Origin: Dyella japonica A8
GTDB lineage: Bacteria > Pseudomonadota > Gammaproteobacteria > Xanthomonadales > Rhodanobacteraceae
Direction: 5' to 3'
Length of the DNA stretch: 64,000 nt
Assembly: GCF_000725385.1 (NCBI RefSeq)
Contig: NZ_CP008884.1
Span: 868,001-932,000, forward strand
Shown here: piece after piece, positions 29,805 to 38,135 of the stretch
Numbering within the stretch: position 1 is the stretch's first letter
Layout: every line of letters begins with the position of its first letter
The notes under the pieces: model-generated
The model's input: only the letters and a program-made list of their open reading frames with translations
The model's database searches: none
Told to the model about the DNA's origin: nothing
Made by a program: the position numbers and the translations under genes

Positions 29805-29892
29805 GTCATCCCAGCGAAAGCTGGGATTCCGTGCCTTTTGCAGGGTCATCGCGTTGCCGAAAGACGCTGGATCCCAGCTTCGCTGGGATGAC
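29805..29892. repeat. GTCATCCC-type inverted repeat between edd and eda
   Basis: GTCATCCCAGCGAAAGCTGG at the left and its inverse ending GCTGGGATGAC at the right bracket about 45 bases. The arm sequence is a variant (CAGC instead of CGGC) of the family seen elsewhere. Confidence 0.75.
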
Positions 29893-29937
29893 GGCATCCG
29901 TGATGTCATCTATTCCACCTTCATTGCATAGAACACC

Positions 29938-30579
29938 ATGAGCATCGAAAACAAGCAGAAGCAGGTCGAATCCACGCTGCGCCTCGCGCCGGTGGTTCCC
30001 GTGGTGATCATCGACGATGCACGCCAGGCTGTGCCGATGGCACGCGCGCTGGTGGCGGGCGGCATTCCCGCCATCGAAGTCACCCTGCGCACGCCGGCCG
30101 CGCTCGACGCCATCAAGGCGATTGCCGACGAAGTGGAAGGTGCGGTGGTGGGCGTGGGCACCGTGCTCAGCGCCAAGGACCTGCGCGCGGCGCACAAGGC
30201 TGGCGCGAAGTTCGCGGTGTCGCCGGGCGTCTCGCCCGGCCTGTTGGACGCCGCCGATGACAGCGAACTGCCGTTGCTGCCGGGCGCCGCCACGGCCAGC
30301 GAGGTGATGACGCTGCTCGAGCGCGGTTACCGGTTCCTGAAGTTCTTCCCGGCCGTTCCCGCGGGTGGACACAAGCTGGTTGGCGCCTGGGCGAGCCCGC
30401 TGCCGCAGGTCACGTTCTGCCCCACCGGCGGCATCAGCCTGAGCAGCGCGCCGGATTTCCTCTCGCTGCCGAACGTGGTGTGCGTGGGCGGCTCCTGGCT
30501 CACCCCGGCCGACAAGCTGCGCAGCGGCGACTGGGCCGGCATCGAGGCCCTGGCACGCGAGGCCGCCGCGTTGCGTTGA
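29938..30579 (+). CDS. eda: 2-dehydro-3-deoxy-6-phosphogluconate aldolase
   Basis: The 213-residue protein is of standard length. PVVPVVIIDDARQAVPMARA, AIEVTLRTPAALDAI (catalytic Glu) and YRFLKFFPA (Schiff-base Lys) are all present. It cleaves KDPG to pyruvate and glyceraldehyde-3-phosphate and completes the Entner-Doudoroff set. It is 173 bases beyond edd, with a repeat between them. Glucokinase, often the fifth gene of this operon, is absent here. Confidence 0.96.
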   Translation: MSIENKQKQVESTLRLAPVVPVVIIDDARQAVPMARALVAGGIPAIEVTLRTPAALDAIKAIADEVEGAVVGVGTVLSAKDLRAAHKAGAKFAVSPGVSPGLLDAADDSELPLLPGAATASEVMTLLERGYRFLKFFPAVPAGGHKLVGAWASPLPQVTFCPTGGISLSSAPDFLSLPNVVCVGGSWLTPADKLRSGDWAGIEALAREAAALR

Positions 30580-30679
30580 GCCTGGTGACCGTGGTGGCCC
30601 GACGCGTCATCCAGTCGGGTCCACGGGTGCATGCCGGTGTAGGCCGCCGATCGCCGTGAGCCGATGGCGTGACGGGCGA

Positions 30680-31045
30680 TCAGTTGGCCGGCGGCGGCGT
30701 CACATCCACGCAGTGTTCCACCTGTTCGAAATACCAGGTGTCGTCCTCGTCGAAGTTCGAGTAATAAGTCGCCACCGTGCGGTCACTGACTGGCTTGATG
30801 TCCACCAGCGCGATGGCGGGGCCATTTTCGGTCTTGTGGATCTCGATGGTGGTGCCCGTGTAGAGCACGTAGGACTCCAGGTGCACGGGCTTGGTGCTCC
30901 ACGCATTGGACACGCACGACGCGATGTCGCCCGCGCTGCCGGGACCGGCATAGGAGGCCGTGGGTTTGGAGTTGCGCAGGCTGCCTGCGCTCGCGCAGCC
31001 GGCAAGCAGCGTCACTGCCAAGGCGAGGACAATGGTTCGTTTCAT
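30680..31045 (-). CDS. small lipoprotein of unknown function
   Basis: The 121-residue protein has a lipoprotein signal (MKRTIVLALAVTLLAGCASA, lipobox LAGC). The mature part contains two Cys residues (ASCVSN and EHCVDV) that could pair, and ends Pro-Pro-Pro-Ala-Asn. I do not recognise a named family. It converges with eda and is divergent from the DUF2501 gene. Confidence 0.7.
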   Translation of the reverse strand: MKRTIVLALAVTLLAGCASAGSLRNSKPTASYAGPGSAGDIASCVSNAWSTKPVHLESYVLYTGTTIEIHKTENGPAIALVDIKPVSDRTVATYYSNFDEDDTWYFEQVEHCVDVTPPPAN

Positions 31046-31202
31046 CGAAAGCCTTCCATCGGTCGGGTAAGGGGTGGATGCCTAGATAGCATGCGCGCGG
31101 TTTTGGCGCTGCCCGGCGTGAGAACGCCCAGCCCCTGTATTACGCTGACGCGGTCATAACAACGGCGGGTGTTGAATGCCCGCACCTGACGGAGGGATAC
31201 CC

Positions 31203-31736
31203 ATGAACAAACGTATCAGCAGCATCGGAACGACCTGCGTGGCCCTGGCCCTGAGCCTGGCCTGCAGCACGGCTGGGTCGCAGGACCTGGGCAAGCTCGG
31301 CGGCATGCTGGGTGGCGGTACGGGCTCGATGACGTCCGGCAGCATGGGCAATGTTGCCGGCCTGCTGGAATACTGCGTGAAGAACAACTACCTCGGCGGC
31401 AACTCGGGTGCCTCGGGCATCCAGAGCCAGCTGATGGGCAAGCTGGGCGGCGGCTCCAACTCGTCCAGCAACAGCGCCGGCTCGAGCACCAGCGACATGC
31501 TGAGCCAGCTCACCGGCAGCAAGAAAAAATCGTCCGACAGCAGTGTCGGCAGCTCGGGCGGCGCCACCAATGATCCCGGCTATCTCAGCGGCGCCCAGGG
31601 CATCCTGCAGGGCAGCAACGGGCAGAAGATGGACCTGAACAGCCTCGGCGGCGGCTCCAGCGACCTGAAGTCGCAGCTGACCACCAAGGTATGCGACACC
31701 GTGCTCAAGCAGGGCAAGTCGTTCCTGAAGATGTAA
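31203..31736 (+). CDS. DUF2501 family secreted protein (YjjA-like)
   Basis: ATG 31203 has a strong ribosome binding site (GGAGGGA). The 177-residue protein has a signal peptide ending near STAGSQ, a Gly/Ser-rich middle, NVAGLLEYCVKNNYL and a C-terminal TTKVCDTVLKQGKSFLKM. The last two elements match the two conserved blocks of E. coli YjjA (DUF2501). Function is unknown; the paired Cys residues suggest a periplasmic disulphide. A REP hairpin pair follows the stop by 12 bases. Confidence 0.8.
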   Translation: MNKRISSIGTTCVALALSLACSTAGSQDLGKLGGMLGGGTGSMTSGSMGNVAGLLEYCVKNNYLGGNSGASGIQSQLMGKLGGGSNSSSNSAGSSTSDMLSQLTGSKKKSSDSSVGSSGGATNDPGYLSGAQGILQGSNGQKMDLNSLGGGSSDLKSQLTTKVCDTVLKQGKSFLKM

Positions 31737-31748
31737 GCACGCCAATGC

Positions 31749-31831
31749 TGTGGGAGCGCACCCTGTGCGCGACAGCCGCACATCGCCGTGGCCTGCGAGG
31801 CGGCCGTCGCGCACAGGGTGCGCTCCCACAG
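31749..31831. repeat. REP hairpin pair, copy A5
   Basis: TGTGGGAGCGCACCCTGTGC and its inverse at 31806-31830. It lies between the convergent DUF2501 and surf1 genes and may serve as a two-way transcription end. Confidence 0.85.
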
Positions 31832-31841
31832 GTGCGATGGC

Positions 31842-32609
31842 TTACCGGTCTTGGCGCAGCCGCCTTTCGTCCCTCGCCACATAGATCCCCGCCGCCAGCA
31901 CCATCAGCGCCAGCACGTACCAGGTGATCAGGTAGCTGAGGTGGTTGTTGGGAAACGAGATCACGGTCAGGCCGCCTTGCGGCCACGCGGGCTTGCCGGC
32001 GTCGAGCGTGCCGGGTGCCGCGTCCACGTCGACGAAATACGGCGCGACATGCGTCAGGCCACGCGCGGTGGCGATGGCCGCCACATCGCGCGTATACCAG
32101 CTGTTGCCCGCCGGATTATTGTGGCGGAACGGTCGCGGCGATTCGCTGATGCGCAGCAGGCCGGTCAGCGTGGTTTCGCCAGTCGGGCCTGCCACACAAC
32201 TCCCCTTGATGCCGCACCAGTCGGTGGGCACGAAGCCGCGATTGACCAGCACGATGGAGCCATCGGCCTCCTGCAGCGGCGTCATCAGCCAGTAGCCGGT
32301 GCCGAAATCCGTGGCTGTCCATATCAGCGTCTGGCGGTCGTGCAGGAAGGTGCCGCGCAGCTCGACATGGCGGTACTCAGCCGACTCGGCGGTCACCCCG
32401 CCCCAATCGGCGGGGCCCGGCGCGGCCACTGGCGGTGCGTGCACGCGAGCCTCCACGCGCGCGATCAGGTCGCGCTTCCAGCTCAGGCGATAGACCTGCC
32501 ACGTACCCAGGGCCACGAAGCCGGCGAACAGCACGAGTCCAAGCAAGGCCAGCAGGCCCAGCGCCACGGGGCCGCGCGGCTGGCGGCCCGGTTCTTCAGC
32601 AACACTCAT
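31842..32609 (-). CDS. SURF1-family oxidase assembly protein
   Basis: The 255-residue protein has a membrane helix at each end (about residues 14-36 and near FPNNHLSYLITWYVLALMVL). The conserved GTWQVYRLSWKRDLIARVEA and VLVNRGFVP blocks are visible. SURF1 proteins help insert haem A or mature haem-copper oxidases. It lies 34 bases after cyoD on the same strand, so it is probably the last gene of the cyo operon. Confidence 0.9.
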   Translation of the reverse strand: MSVAEEPGRQPRGPVALGLLALLGLVLFAGFVALGTWQVYRLSWKRDLIARVEARVHAPPVAAPGPADWGGVTAESAEYRHVELRGTFLHDRQTLIWTATDFGTGYWLMTPLQEADGSIVLVNRGFVPTDWCGIKGSCVAGPTGETTLTGLLRISESPRPFRHNNPAGNSWYTRDVAAIATARGLTHVAPYFVDVDAAPGTLDAGKPAWPQGGLTVISFPNNHLSYLITWYVLALMVLAAGIYVARDERRLRQDR

Positions 32610-32643
32610 CGGGAATACACGTATCAGGGGTAGGCGCGGACCG

Positions 32644-33033
32644 TCAGGGCAGATTCGACGGATCCATCATCGACGGCATCATGTTGCTGTTGAGGTGATA
32701 CATGATCCAGATCGACCCGCTCAGCGTAATGACGACCAGCACGATGGTAAACACCAGCGCCAGCATGTTCCAGCCGCCTTCCGATTTCGCGTTCATGTGC
32801 AGGAAGTAGATCATGTGCACCACGATCTGCACCGCCGCCAACCCTAGGATGATGACGGCGGCCGTGCTTGACGTGGCAATGACATGGCCCATCACCAGCC
32901 AGAACGGGATGACGGTGAGTACCACCGCCAGCACGAAACCCGTCATGTAGCCACCGAAGGTGGCGTGGATGCCGAAGTCGTCTTCGTGACCGTGCCCGTC
33001 GCCGTGGGCGTGCGTTTCGTCATGTGCACTCAT
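32644..33033 (-). CDS. cyoD: cytochrome o ubiquinol oxidase subunit IV
   Basis: ATG 33033 overlaps the cyoC stop by four bases. The 129-residue protein has a His-rich N-terminus (HDETHAHGDGHGHEDD) and three membrane helices, with VHMIYFLHMN typical of CyoD. It is the small stabilising subunit of the bo3-type quinol oxidase. The His-rich tail is longer than in E. coli CyoD (109 aa). Confidence 0.92.
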   Translation of the reverse strand: MSAHDETHAHGDGHGHEDDFGIHATFGGYMTGFVLAVVLTVIPFWLVMGHVIATSSTAAVIILGLAAVQIVVHMIYFLHMNAKSEGGWNMLALVFTIVLVVITLSGSIWIMYHLNSNMMPSMMDPSNLP

Positions 33034-33665
33034 GGCAGCACCCCCATCAGGTAGACGAAGCTGAAGACACCCACCCACACCACGTCCAGGAAGTGCCAGA
33101 ACATCGACAGGCACAGCAGGCGTCGTTTGTTGGCCGTGATCAGGCCCTTCTTCAGCACCTGAGTGATCAGCACCACCAGCCAGATCAGGCCACAGGTGAC
33201 GTGCAGGCCGTGCGTGCCCACCAGGGTGAAGAACGAAGAGAGGAAGGCGCTGCGCTGCGGCCCCGCCCCGATGGAGGCGAGGTGGAAAAACTCACGCAGT
33301 TCCAGCGTGATAAAGCCGGCGCCCAGCAGGCCGGTGATCACCAGCCACACCAGCATCGGGTTCTGCCGGTTACGCTGCATCTCCAGCACCGCGAAGCCGT
33401 ACGTGATGGAGGAGAGCAGCAGCAGCGTGGTGTTCACGGCCACCGCCGGCAGCTCCAGCACCTCCTGCGCGGTGGGGCCGCCCGCGTACTCGCGGCCCAG
33501 CACGCCGTAGGCAGCGAACAGGCAGGCGAAGACGAGGCAGTCGCTCATCAGGTACACCCAGAAGCCGAGCAGCGTCCCGTTGACCGGGTGGCTTTCGTGG
33601 GTGTCGTGGAAGGCCAGCGGTTGCGCGGGCCCGCTGCCGGGCATGGAAGTAGTGATGTCAGACAT
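33030..33665 (-). CDS. cyoC: cytochrome o ubiquinol oxidase subunit III
   Basis: The 211-residue protein has five hydrophobic spans, starting with [20 protein letters not shown], and ends [10 protein letters not shown], the standard CyoC features. It overlaps cyoB by 8 bases and cyoD by 4, indicating translational coupling. Confidence 0.94.
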   Translation of the reverse strand: MSDITTSMPGSGPAQPLAFHDTHESHPVNGTLLGFWVYLMSDCLVFACLFAAYGVLGREYAGGPTAQEVLELPAVAVNTTLLLLSSITYGFAVLEMQRNRQNPMLVWLVITGLLGAGFITLELREFFHLASIGAGPQRSAFLSSFFTLVGTHGLHVTCGLIWLVVLITQVLKKGLITANKRRLLCLSMFWHFLDVVWVGVFSFVYLMGVLP

Positions 33666-35673
33666 GGCTGGCCAGCAGCTCCGTTCGGGATGCCTCGACG
33701 CGGGTCACTTCATCCGCGCTCAGGTAGTAGTCGCGGTGATAGTTGAAGGTATGTCCGATGCCGACCGCCAGCAGCGCGATGAAGGACACCGCCGCCAACA
33801 GCCACATGTACCAGATCATGGCGAAGCCGAAGACGAAGCTTAAGGCCCCCATGATGATGCCCGCCCCCGTGTTGAGCGGCATGTGGATCTGCACGAAGCC
33901 GCCGATCGGACGCTGGTAGTGGTGCTTCTTCATCATCCACCACGCGTCATGGTCGTGGACCAGCGGCGTGAATGCGAAGTTGTACTTCGGCGGCGGCGAG
34001 GAGGTCGACCACTCCAGCGTGCGGCCATCCCAGGGATCGCCGGTGACGTCGCGCAACTTCTCGCGGTTCTTGAAGCTCACGATGAACTGGATGATGTTGC
34101 AGCCGATGCCCAGCGCGATCAGGAGCGCGCCAAACGCGGCAATCTGGAACCAGATCTGCAACGAGGGGTCGTCGAAATGGCTGAGCCGGCGCGTGATGCC
34201 CATCAGGCCCAGCACGTACAGCGGCATGAAGGCGAAGTAGAAGCCCGTGACCCAGAACCAGAACGAGCACTTGCCCCAGAACGGATCCAGCCGGAAACCG
34301 AAGGCCTTGGGGAACCAGTAGGTGATGCCGGCGAACAGGCCGAACAGCACGCCGCCGATGATCACGTTATGGAAGTGCGCGATCAGGAACAGGCTGTTGT
34401 GCAGCGAGAAATCCGCCGGCGGCACGGCGAGCAGCACGCCGGTCATGCCGCCGATGACGAAGGTGACCATGAAGGCGACTGTCCACATCATCGGCAGCTG
34501 GAAGTCCACGCGGCCGCGGTACATGGTGAACAGCCAGTTGAAGATCTTCGCGCCCGTGGGGATCGAGATGATCATCGTGGTGATGCCGAAGAACGAGTTG
34601 ACGCTCGCCCCCGAGCCCATGGTGAAGAAGTGGTGCAGCCACACCAGGTACGACAGCACCGTGATCACCACCGTGGCGTACACCATCGAGGCGTAGCCGA
34701 ACAGCGGCTTGCGGCTGAAGGTGGCGGTGACTTCGGAGAAGATGCCGAACGCCGGCAGGATCAGGATGTAGACCTCCGGATGGCCCCAGATCCAGATCAG
34801 GTTCACGTACATCATGGCGTTGCCGCCAAGCTCGGTCGTGAAGAAGTTGGTGCCGGCGTAGCGGTCGAGCGCCAGCAGCGCGAGGCAGACGGTGAGCACC
34901 GGGAACGCCGCAACGATCAGCACGTTGGTGCACAGCGACGTCCAGGTGAACACCGGCATCTTCATCATGGTCATGCCGGGCGCACGCATCTTCACGATGG
35001 TCACCAGCAGGTTGATGCCCGATAACGTGGTGCCGACGCCGGCTATCTGCAACGACCATATGTAGTAGTCCACGCCCGCGTCGGGGCTGGACACGATGTC
35101 CGACAACGGCGGGTAGGCCAGCCAGCCGGTGCGCGCGAACTCACCGATGAACAGCGAGCACATCACCAGCATCGCGCCGGCGACGGTCATCCAGAAGCTG
35201 AAGTTGTTGAGGAAGGGAAACGCCACGTCGCGCGCGCCGATCTGCAGCGGCATCACGAAGTTCATCAGGCCCGTCACCATGGGCATGGCGACGAAGAAGA
35301 TCATGATCACGCCGTGCGCGGTGAAGATCTGGTCGTAGTGCTCGGGCGGCAGGTAACCGTGCGAGCCACCGAAGGAGATCGCCTGCTGGGCGCGCATCAT
35401 GATCGCGTCCGAGAAGCCGCGAAGCAGCATCACGAAGCCAAGGATCATGTACATGATGCCGATCTTCTTGTGGTCGATGCTGGTGAACCATTCGTGCCAC
35501 AGATAGCCCCACAGCTTGTAGTAGGTGATGGCGCCCAGGACGGCGAGCGCGCCGATCGCCACCCCGATGAAGGTCACGACCACGATGGGCTCGTGCAACG
35601 GCAACGAGTCCAGCGTGAGTCGACCGAAGATCAGCTTGGCCAGGTCGGTTTGCAGAAGCATCGTGGTCACCAC
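33658..35673 (-). CDS. cyoB: cytochrome o ubiquinol oxidase subunit I
   Basis: The 671-residue protein matches CyoB throughout: the family opening [27 protein letters not shown]-like [35 protein letters not shown] with the active-site His and Tyr, and the HHFFTMG loop. It holds haem b, haem o and CuB and reduces oxygen to water while pumping protons. A second in-frame Met four codons in (35661) is an equally possible start. It follows cyoA after 3 bases. Confidence 0.97.
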   Translation of the reverse strand: MVTTMLLQTDLAKLIFGRLTLDSLPLHEPIVVVTFIGVAIGALAVLGAITYYKLWGYLWHEWFTSIDHKKIGIMYMILGFVMLLRGFSDAIMMRAQQAISFGGSHGYLPPEHYDQIFTAHGVIMIFFVAMPMVTGLMNFVMPLQIGARDVAFPFLNNFSFWMTVAGAMLVMCSLFIGEFARTGWLAYPPLSDIVSSPDAGVDYYIWSLQIAGVGTTLSGINLLVTIVKMRAPGMTMMKMPVFTWTSLCTNVLIVAAFPVLTVCLALLALDRYAGTNFFTTELGGNAMMYVNLIWIWGHPEVYILILPAFGIFSEVTATFSRKPLFGYASMVYATVVITVLSYLVWLHHFFTMGSGASVNSFFGITTMIISIPTGAKIFNWLFTMYRGRVDFQLPMMWTVAFMVTFVIGGMTGVLLAVPPADFSLHNSLFLIAHFHNVIIGGVLFGLFAGITYWFPKAFGFRLDPFWGKCSFWFWVTGFYFAFMPLYVLGLMGITRRLSHFDDPSLQIWFQIAAFGALLIALGIGCNIIQFIVSFKNREKLRDVTGDPWDGRTLEWSTSSPPPKYNFAFTPLVHDHDAWWMMKKHHYQRPIGGFVQIHMPLNTGAGIIMGALSFVFGFAMIWYMWLLAAVSFIALLAVGIGHTFNYHRDYYLSADEVTRVEASRTELLASHV

Positions 35674-35676
35674 CGA

Positions 35677-36663
35677 TCAGTCGGAGTGGGAATGGGCCGC
35701 CATGGCGGCCATGCCGTTGGCCTGGCCGGACGCGGGCGTGGCGCCCGAGTCGCTGGCCTCGTGCGGGCTCAGGTCCACGCGCGTCATGCACGATGGGCTC
35801 TCCGGATCCACGCAACGGGTAAGGATGGCCCGGTACAGGCCCGGCTCCACCGTCGCGTAGTAGGTCACCGGATCGTTCTCGCTGGGCTGGGCCAGTTTCA
35901 CGTAGGCCTCACGGCTGAGGTCGTTGCCGCCGGCCTTGGCCTTCTGCACCCACTGCGCAAAGCCTTCTTCGGTCACGCCGTGGAAGAGAAAGTGCATGCC
36001 GGAGAAGCCATGGCCGCTGTAGTTGGCGGAAAAACCCTGGAATTCGCCGGGCGCGTTGATCACCGCCTGCAGCTGCGTTTCCATGCCGGGCATGGCATAG
36101 ATCTGGCCCGCAAGCGCGGGGATGAAGAACGAGTTCATCACCGTGGAGGCCGTAATCTTGAACTGGATGGGGCGATCGACCGGTGCCGCCAGTTCGTTCA
36201 CGGTGGCAATGCCTTGCTCGGGGTATATGAACAGCCACTTCCAGTCGAGCGCGACCACGTCGACCTGTAACGGTCGTGCATCACCGGGCATCGGGCGATG
36301 GGCAGCGACGCGGTCGAGCGGGCGGTAGGGATCGAGCTTGTGCGTGCTGACCCAGGTGATCGCGCCCAGGGCAATGATGATGAGCAGCGGCGCAGACCAG
36401 ATCAGCAGTTCGAGGATGGTGGAGTGATCCCACTCGGGATCGTAGGTGGCCTTCTTGTTGGACGCACGGAAATGCCAGGCGAACAGCAGTGTAAGCACGA
36501 TCACCGGCACGATGATCAGCAGCATCAACACGGTCGAGGTGATGATCAGGTTGCGCTGCTGCACCGCGAGGTCGCCCGATGGCGACATCAATACGGTCTG
36601 GCAACCCCCAAGCAGGAAGGCGACGGATACGACGAGCAGTCCACGGAAAGCCTTCATAGACAT
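35677..36663 (-). CDS. cyoA: cytochrome o ubiquinol oxidase subunit II
   Basis: The protein (about 328 aa) starts with a lipoprotein signal (FRGLLVVSVAFLLGGC) and has two membrane helices and a periplasmic cupredoxin domain with ALDWKWLFIYPEQG. The CuA ligands of cytochrome-c oxidases are missing, as expected of quinol oxidases. Met codons at 36663 and 36657 are both possible starts. It is the first gene of cyoABCD-surf1; the MFS gene at 36794 is divergent. The C-terminus is His/Ala-rich. Confidence 0.94.
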   Translation of the reverse strand: MSMKAFRGLLVVSVAFLLGGCQTVLMSPSGDLAVQQRNLIITSTVLMLLIIVPVIVLTLLFAWHFRASNKKATYDPEWDHSTILELLIWSAPLLIIIALGAITWVSTHKLDPYRPLDRVAAHRPMPGDARPLQVDVVALDWKWLFIYPEQGIATVNELAAPVDRPIQFKITASTVMNSFFIPALAGQIYAMPGMETQLQAVINAPGEFQGFSANYSGHGFSGMHFLFHGVTEEGFAQWVQKAKAGGNDLSREAYVKLAQPSENDPVTYYATVEPGLYRAILTRCVDPESPSCMTRVDLSPHEASDSGATPASGQANGMAAMAAHSHSD

Positions 36664-36793
36664 ACCGACGACGCAACGAGTGTGGAGAACGGTACGCCGT
36701 TCGGCGCGAAACCGGAACTGGCAATATTCCAAGTGACGCGAGAGGCGTGGTGGTGCCATAGTGTGGCCACGTCATCCTCCCTCTTCCCGAGTA

Positions 36794-38125
36794 ATGACTA
36801 TGTCAAGCACGTTCCCTGAGCACGGCACGGGCCACACGGTAGAGGACATCCAGCGCATCCAGGCCCACGCGAAGGTGGCGCCGGGCGAGATCGCCATCGG
36901 CGTCATCATCGGGCGCACTTCCGAACACTTCGACTTCTTCGTGTTCGGCATTTCCTGCGTGCTGGTCTTCCCCTCCCTGCTGTTCCCCTTCGCCAGTCCG
37001 TTGAACGGCATGCTTTACGCCTTCACGATCTTTTCACTGGCTTTCATCGCCCGCCCCCTCGGTACCACGTTGTTCATGAGCTTCCAGCGACGCTGGAGTC
37101 GCGGCATCAAGCTCACCATTGCGTTGTTCCTGCTCGGCAGCGCCACCGCGGGCATGGCTTTCCTGCCGGGCTACAAGGTGATCGGCGACTGGTCGATTGG
37201 TTTGCTGGTGCTGTTCCGCATCCTGCAGGGCATTGCGCTGGGCGGTTCGTGGGATGGCCTGCCGTCGCTGCTGGCGCTCAATACGCCGCCGCAGAAGCGC
37301 GGCTGGTACGCCATGCTCGGCCAGCTGAGTGCGCCGATCGGTTTCATGGTGGCGGGCGCCCTGTTCCTGTTCCTGCACAGCAACCTCAACCAGGAAGATT
37401 TCATCGACTGGGGTTGGCGCTATCCGTTCTTCGTGGCGTTCGCTATCAACGTGGTGGCGCTGTTCGCGCGTCTGCGCCTGGTGGTGACGGAGGAATACAC
37501 CGTCGCCATGGAAGAGCGCGAGCTGGAACCCATCGGCATCGTCGAGCTGCTGCGCACGCAGGGCTACAACATCTTCATCGGCGCCTTCGCGGCACTGGCG
37601 AGCTATGCACTGTTCCACCTGGTGACGATCTTCCCGCTGTCGTGGATCGTGCTGGGTTCCACGCAGTCCGTGAATGCGGTGCTGGTGGCAGAGATCATCG
37701 GCGCGGTGGCGTGCATCCTGGGCATGATCGTGTCGGGCCTGCTGGCCGACCGCATCGGGCGACGCACCACGCTTGGCCTGATGGCCGCCCTGATCGCCAT
37801 CTTCGCGCTGATCACGCCGTGGCTGCTGGGTGGCGGCACGCTGGGGCAGGATGCCTTCATCATCCTGGGCTTTGGCGGACTGGGCCTGTCCTACGGCCAG
37901 TCGGCCGGCAGCGTCACGTCCAACTTCGAGATGCGCCTGCGCTATGCCGGTGCAGCGCTCACCACGGATTTCGCCTGGCTGATCGGCGCGGCGTTCGCGC
38001 CGCTGGTGGCGCTGGGCCTGTCCACGCGCTTTGGCCTGGTGGCGGTCAGTGCCTATCTGTTGTCTGGCGTGGTGTGCACTCTGTTGGCGCTGCGCGTGAA
38101 CCGGGCGCTGGCCGCGCGCGAGTAA
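36794..38125 (+). CDS. MFS transporter, metabolite:H+ symporter type
   Basis: From ATG 36794 the protein has 443 residues and 12 predicted membrane spans. GVIIGRTSEHFDFFVFGISC at the N-terminus and LLADRIGRRTTLGLMAAL between the halves match the MHS family (ProP, ShiA, KgtP), which imports organic acids or osmolytes with protons. ILQGIALGGSWDGLPSLLAL is the family block. The substrate cannot be read from sequence. Met at 36800 is an alternative start. Its stop is 10 bases from that of the convergent cyclase gene. Confidence 0.85.
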   Translation: MTMSSTFPEHGTGHTVEDIQRIQAHAKVAPGEIAIGVIIGRTSEHFDFFVFGISCVLVFPSLLFPFASPLNGMLYAFTIFSLAFIARPLGTTLFMSFQRRWSRGIKLTIALFLLGSATAGMAFLPGYKVIGDWSIGLLVLFRILQGIALGGSWDGLPSLLALNTPPQKRGWYAMLGQLSAPIGFMVAGALFLFLHSNLNQEDFIDWGWRYPFFVAFAINVVALFARLRLVVTEEYTVAMEERELEPIGIVELLRTQGYNIFIGAFAALASYALFHLVTIFPLSWIVLGSTQSVNAVLVAEIIGAVACILGMIVSGLLADRIGRRTTLGLMAALIAIFALITPWLLGGGTLGQDAFIILGFGGLGLSYGQSAGSVTSNFEMRLRYAGAALTTDFAWLIGAAFAPLVALGLSTRFGLVAVSAYLLSGVVCTLLALRVNRALAARE

Positions 38126-38135
38126 GGCATGCCCG

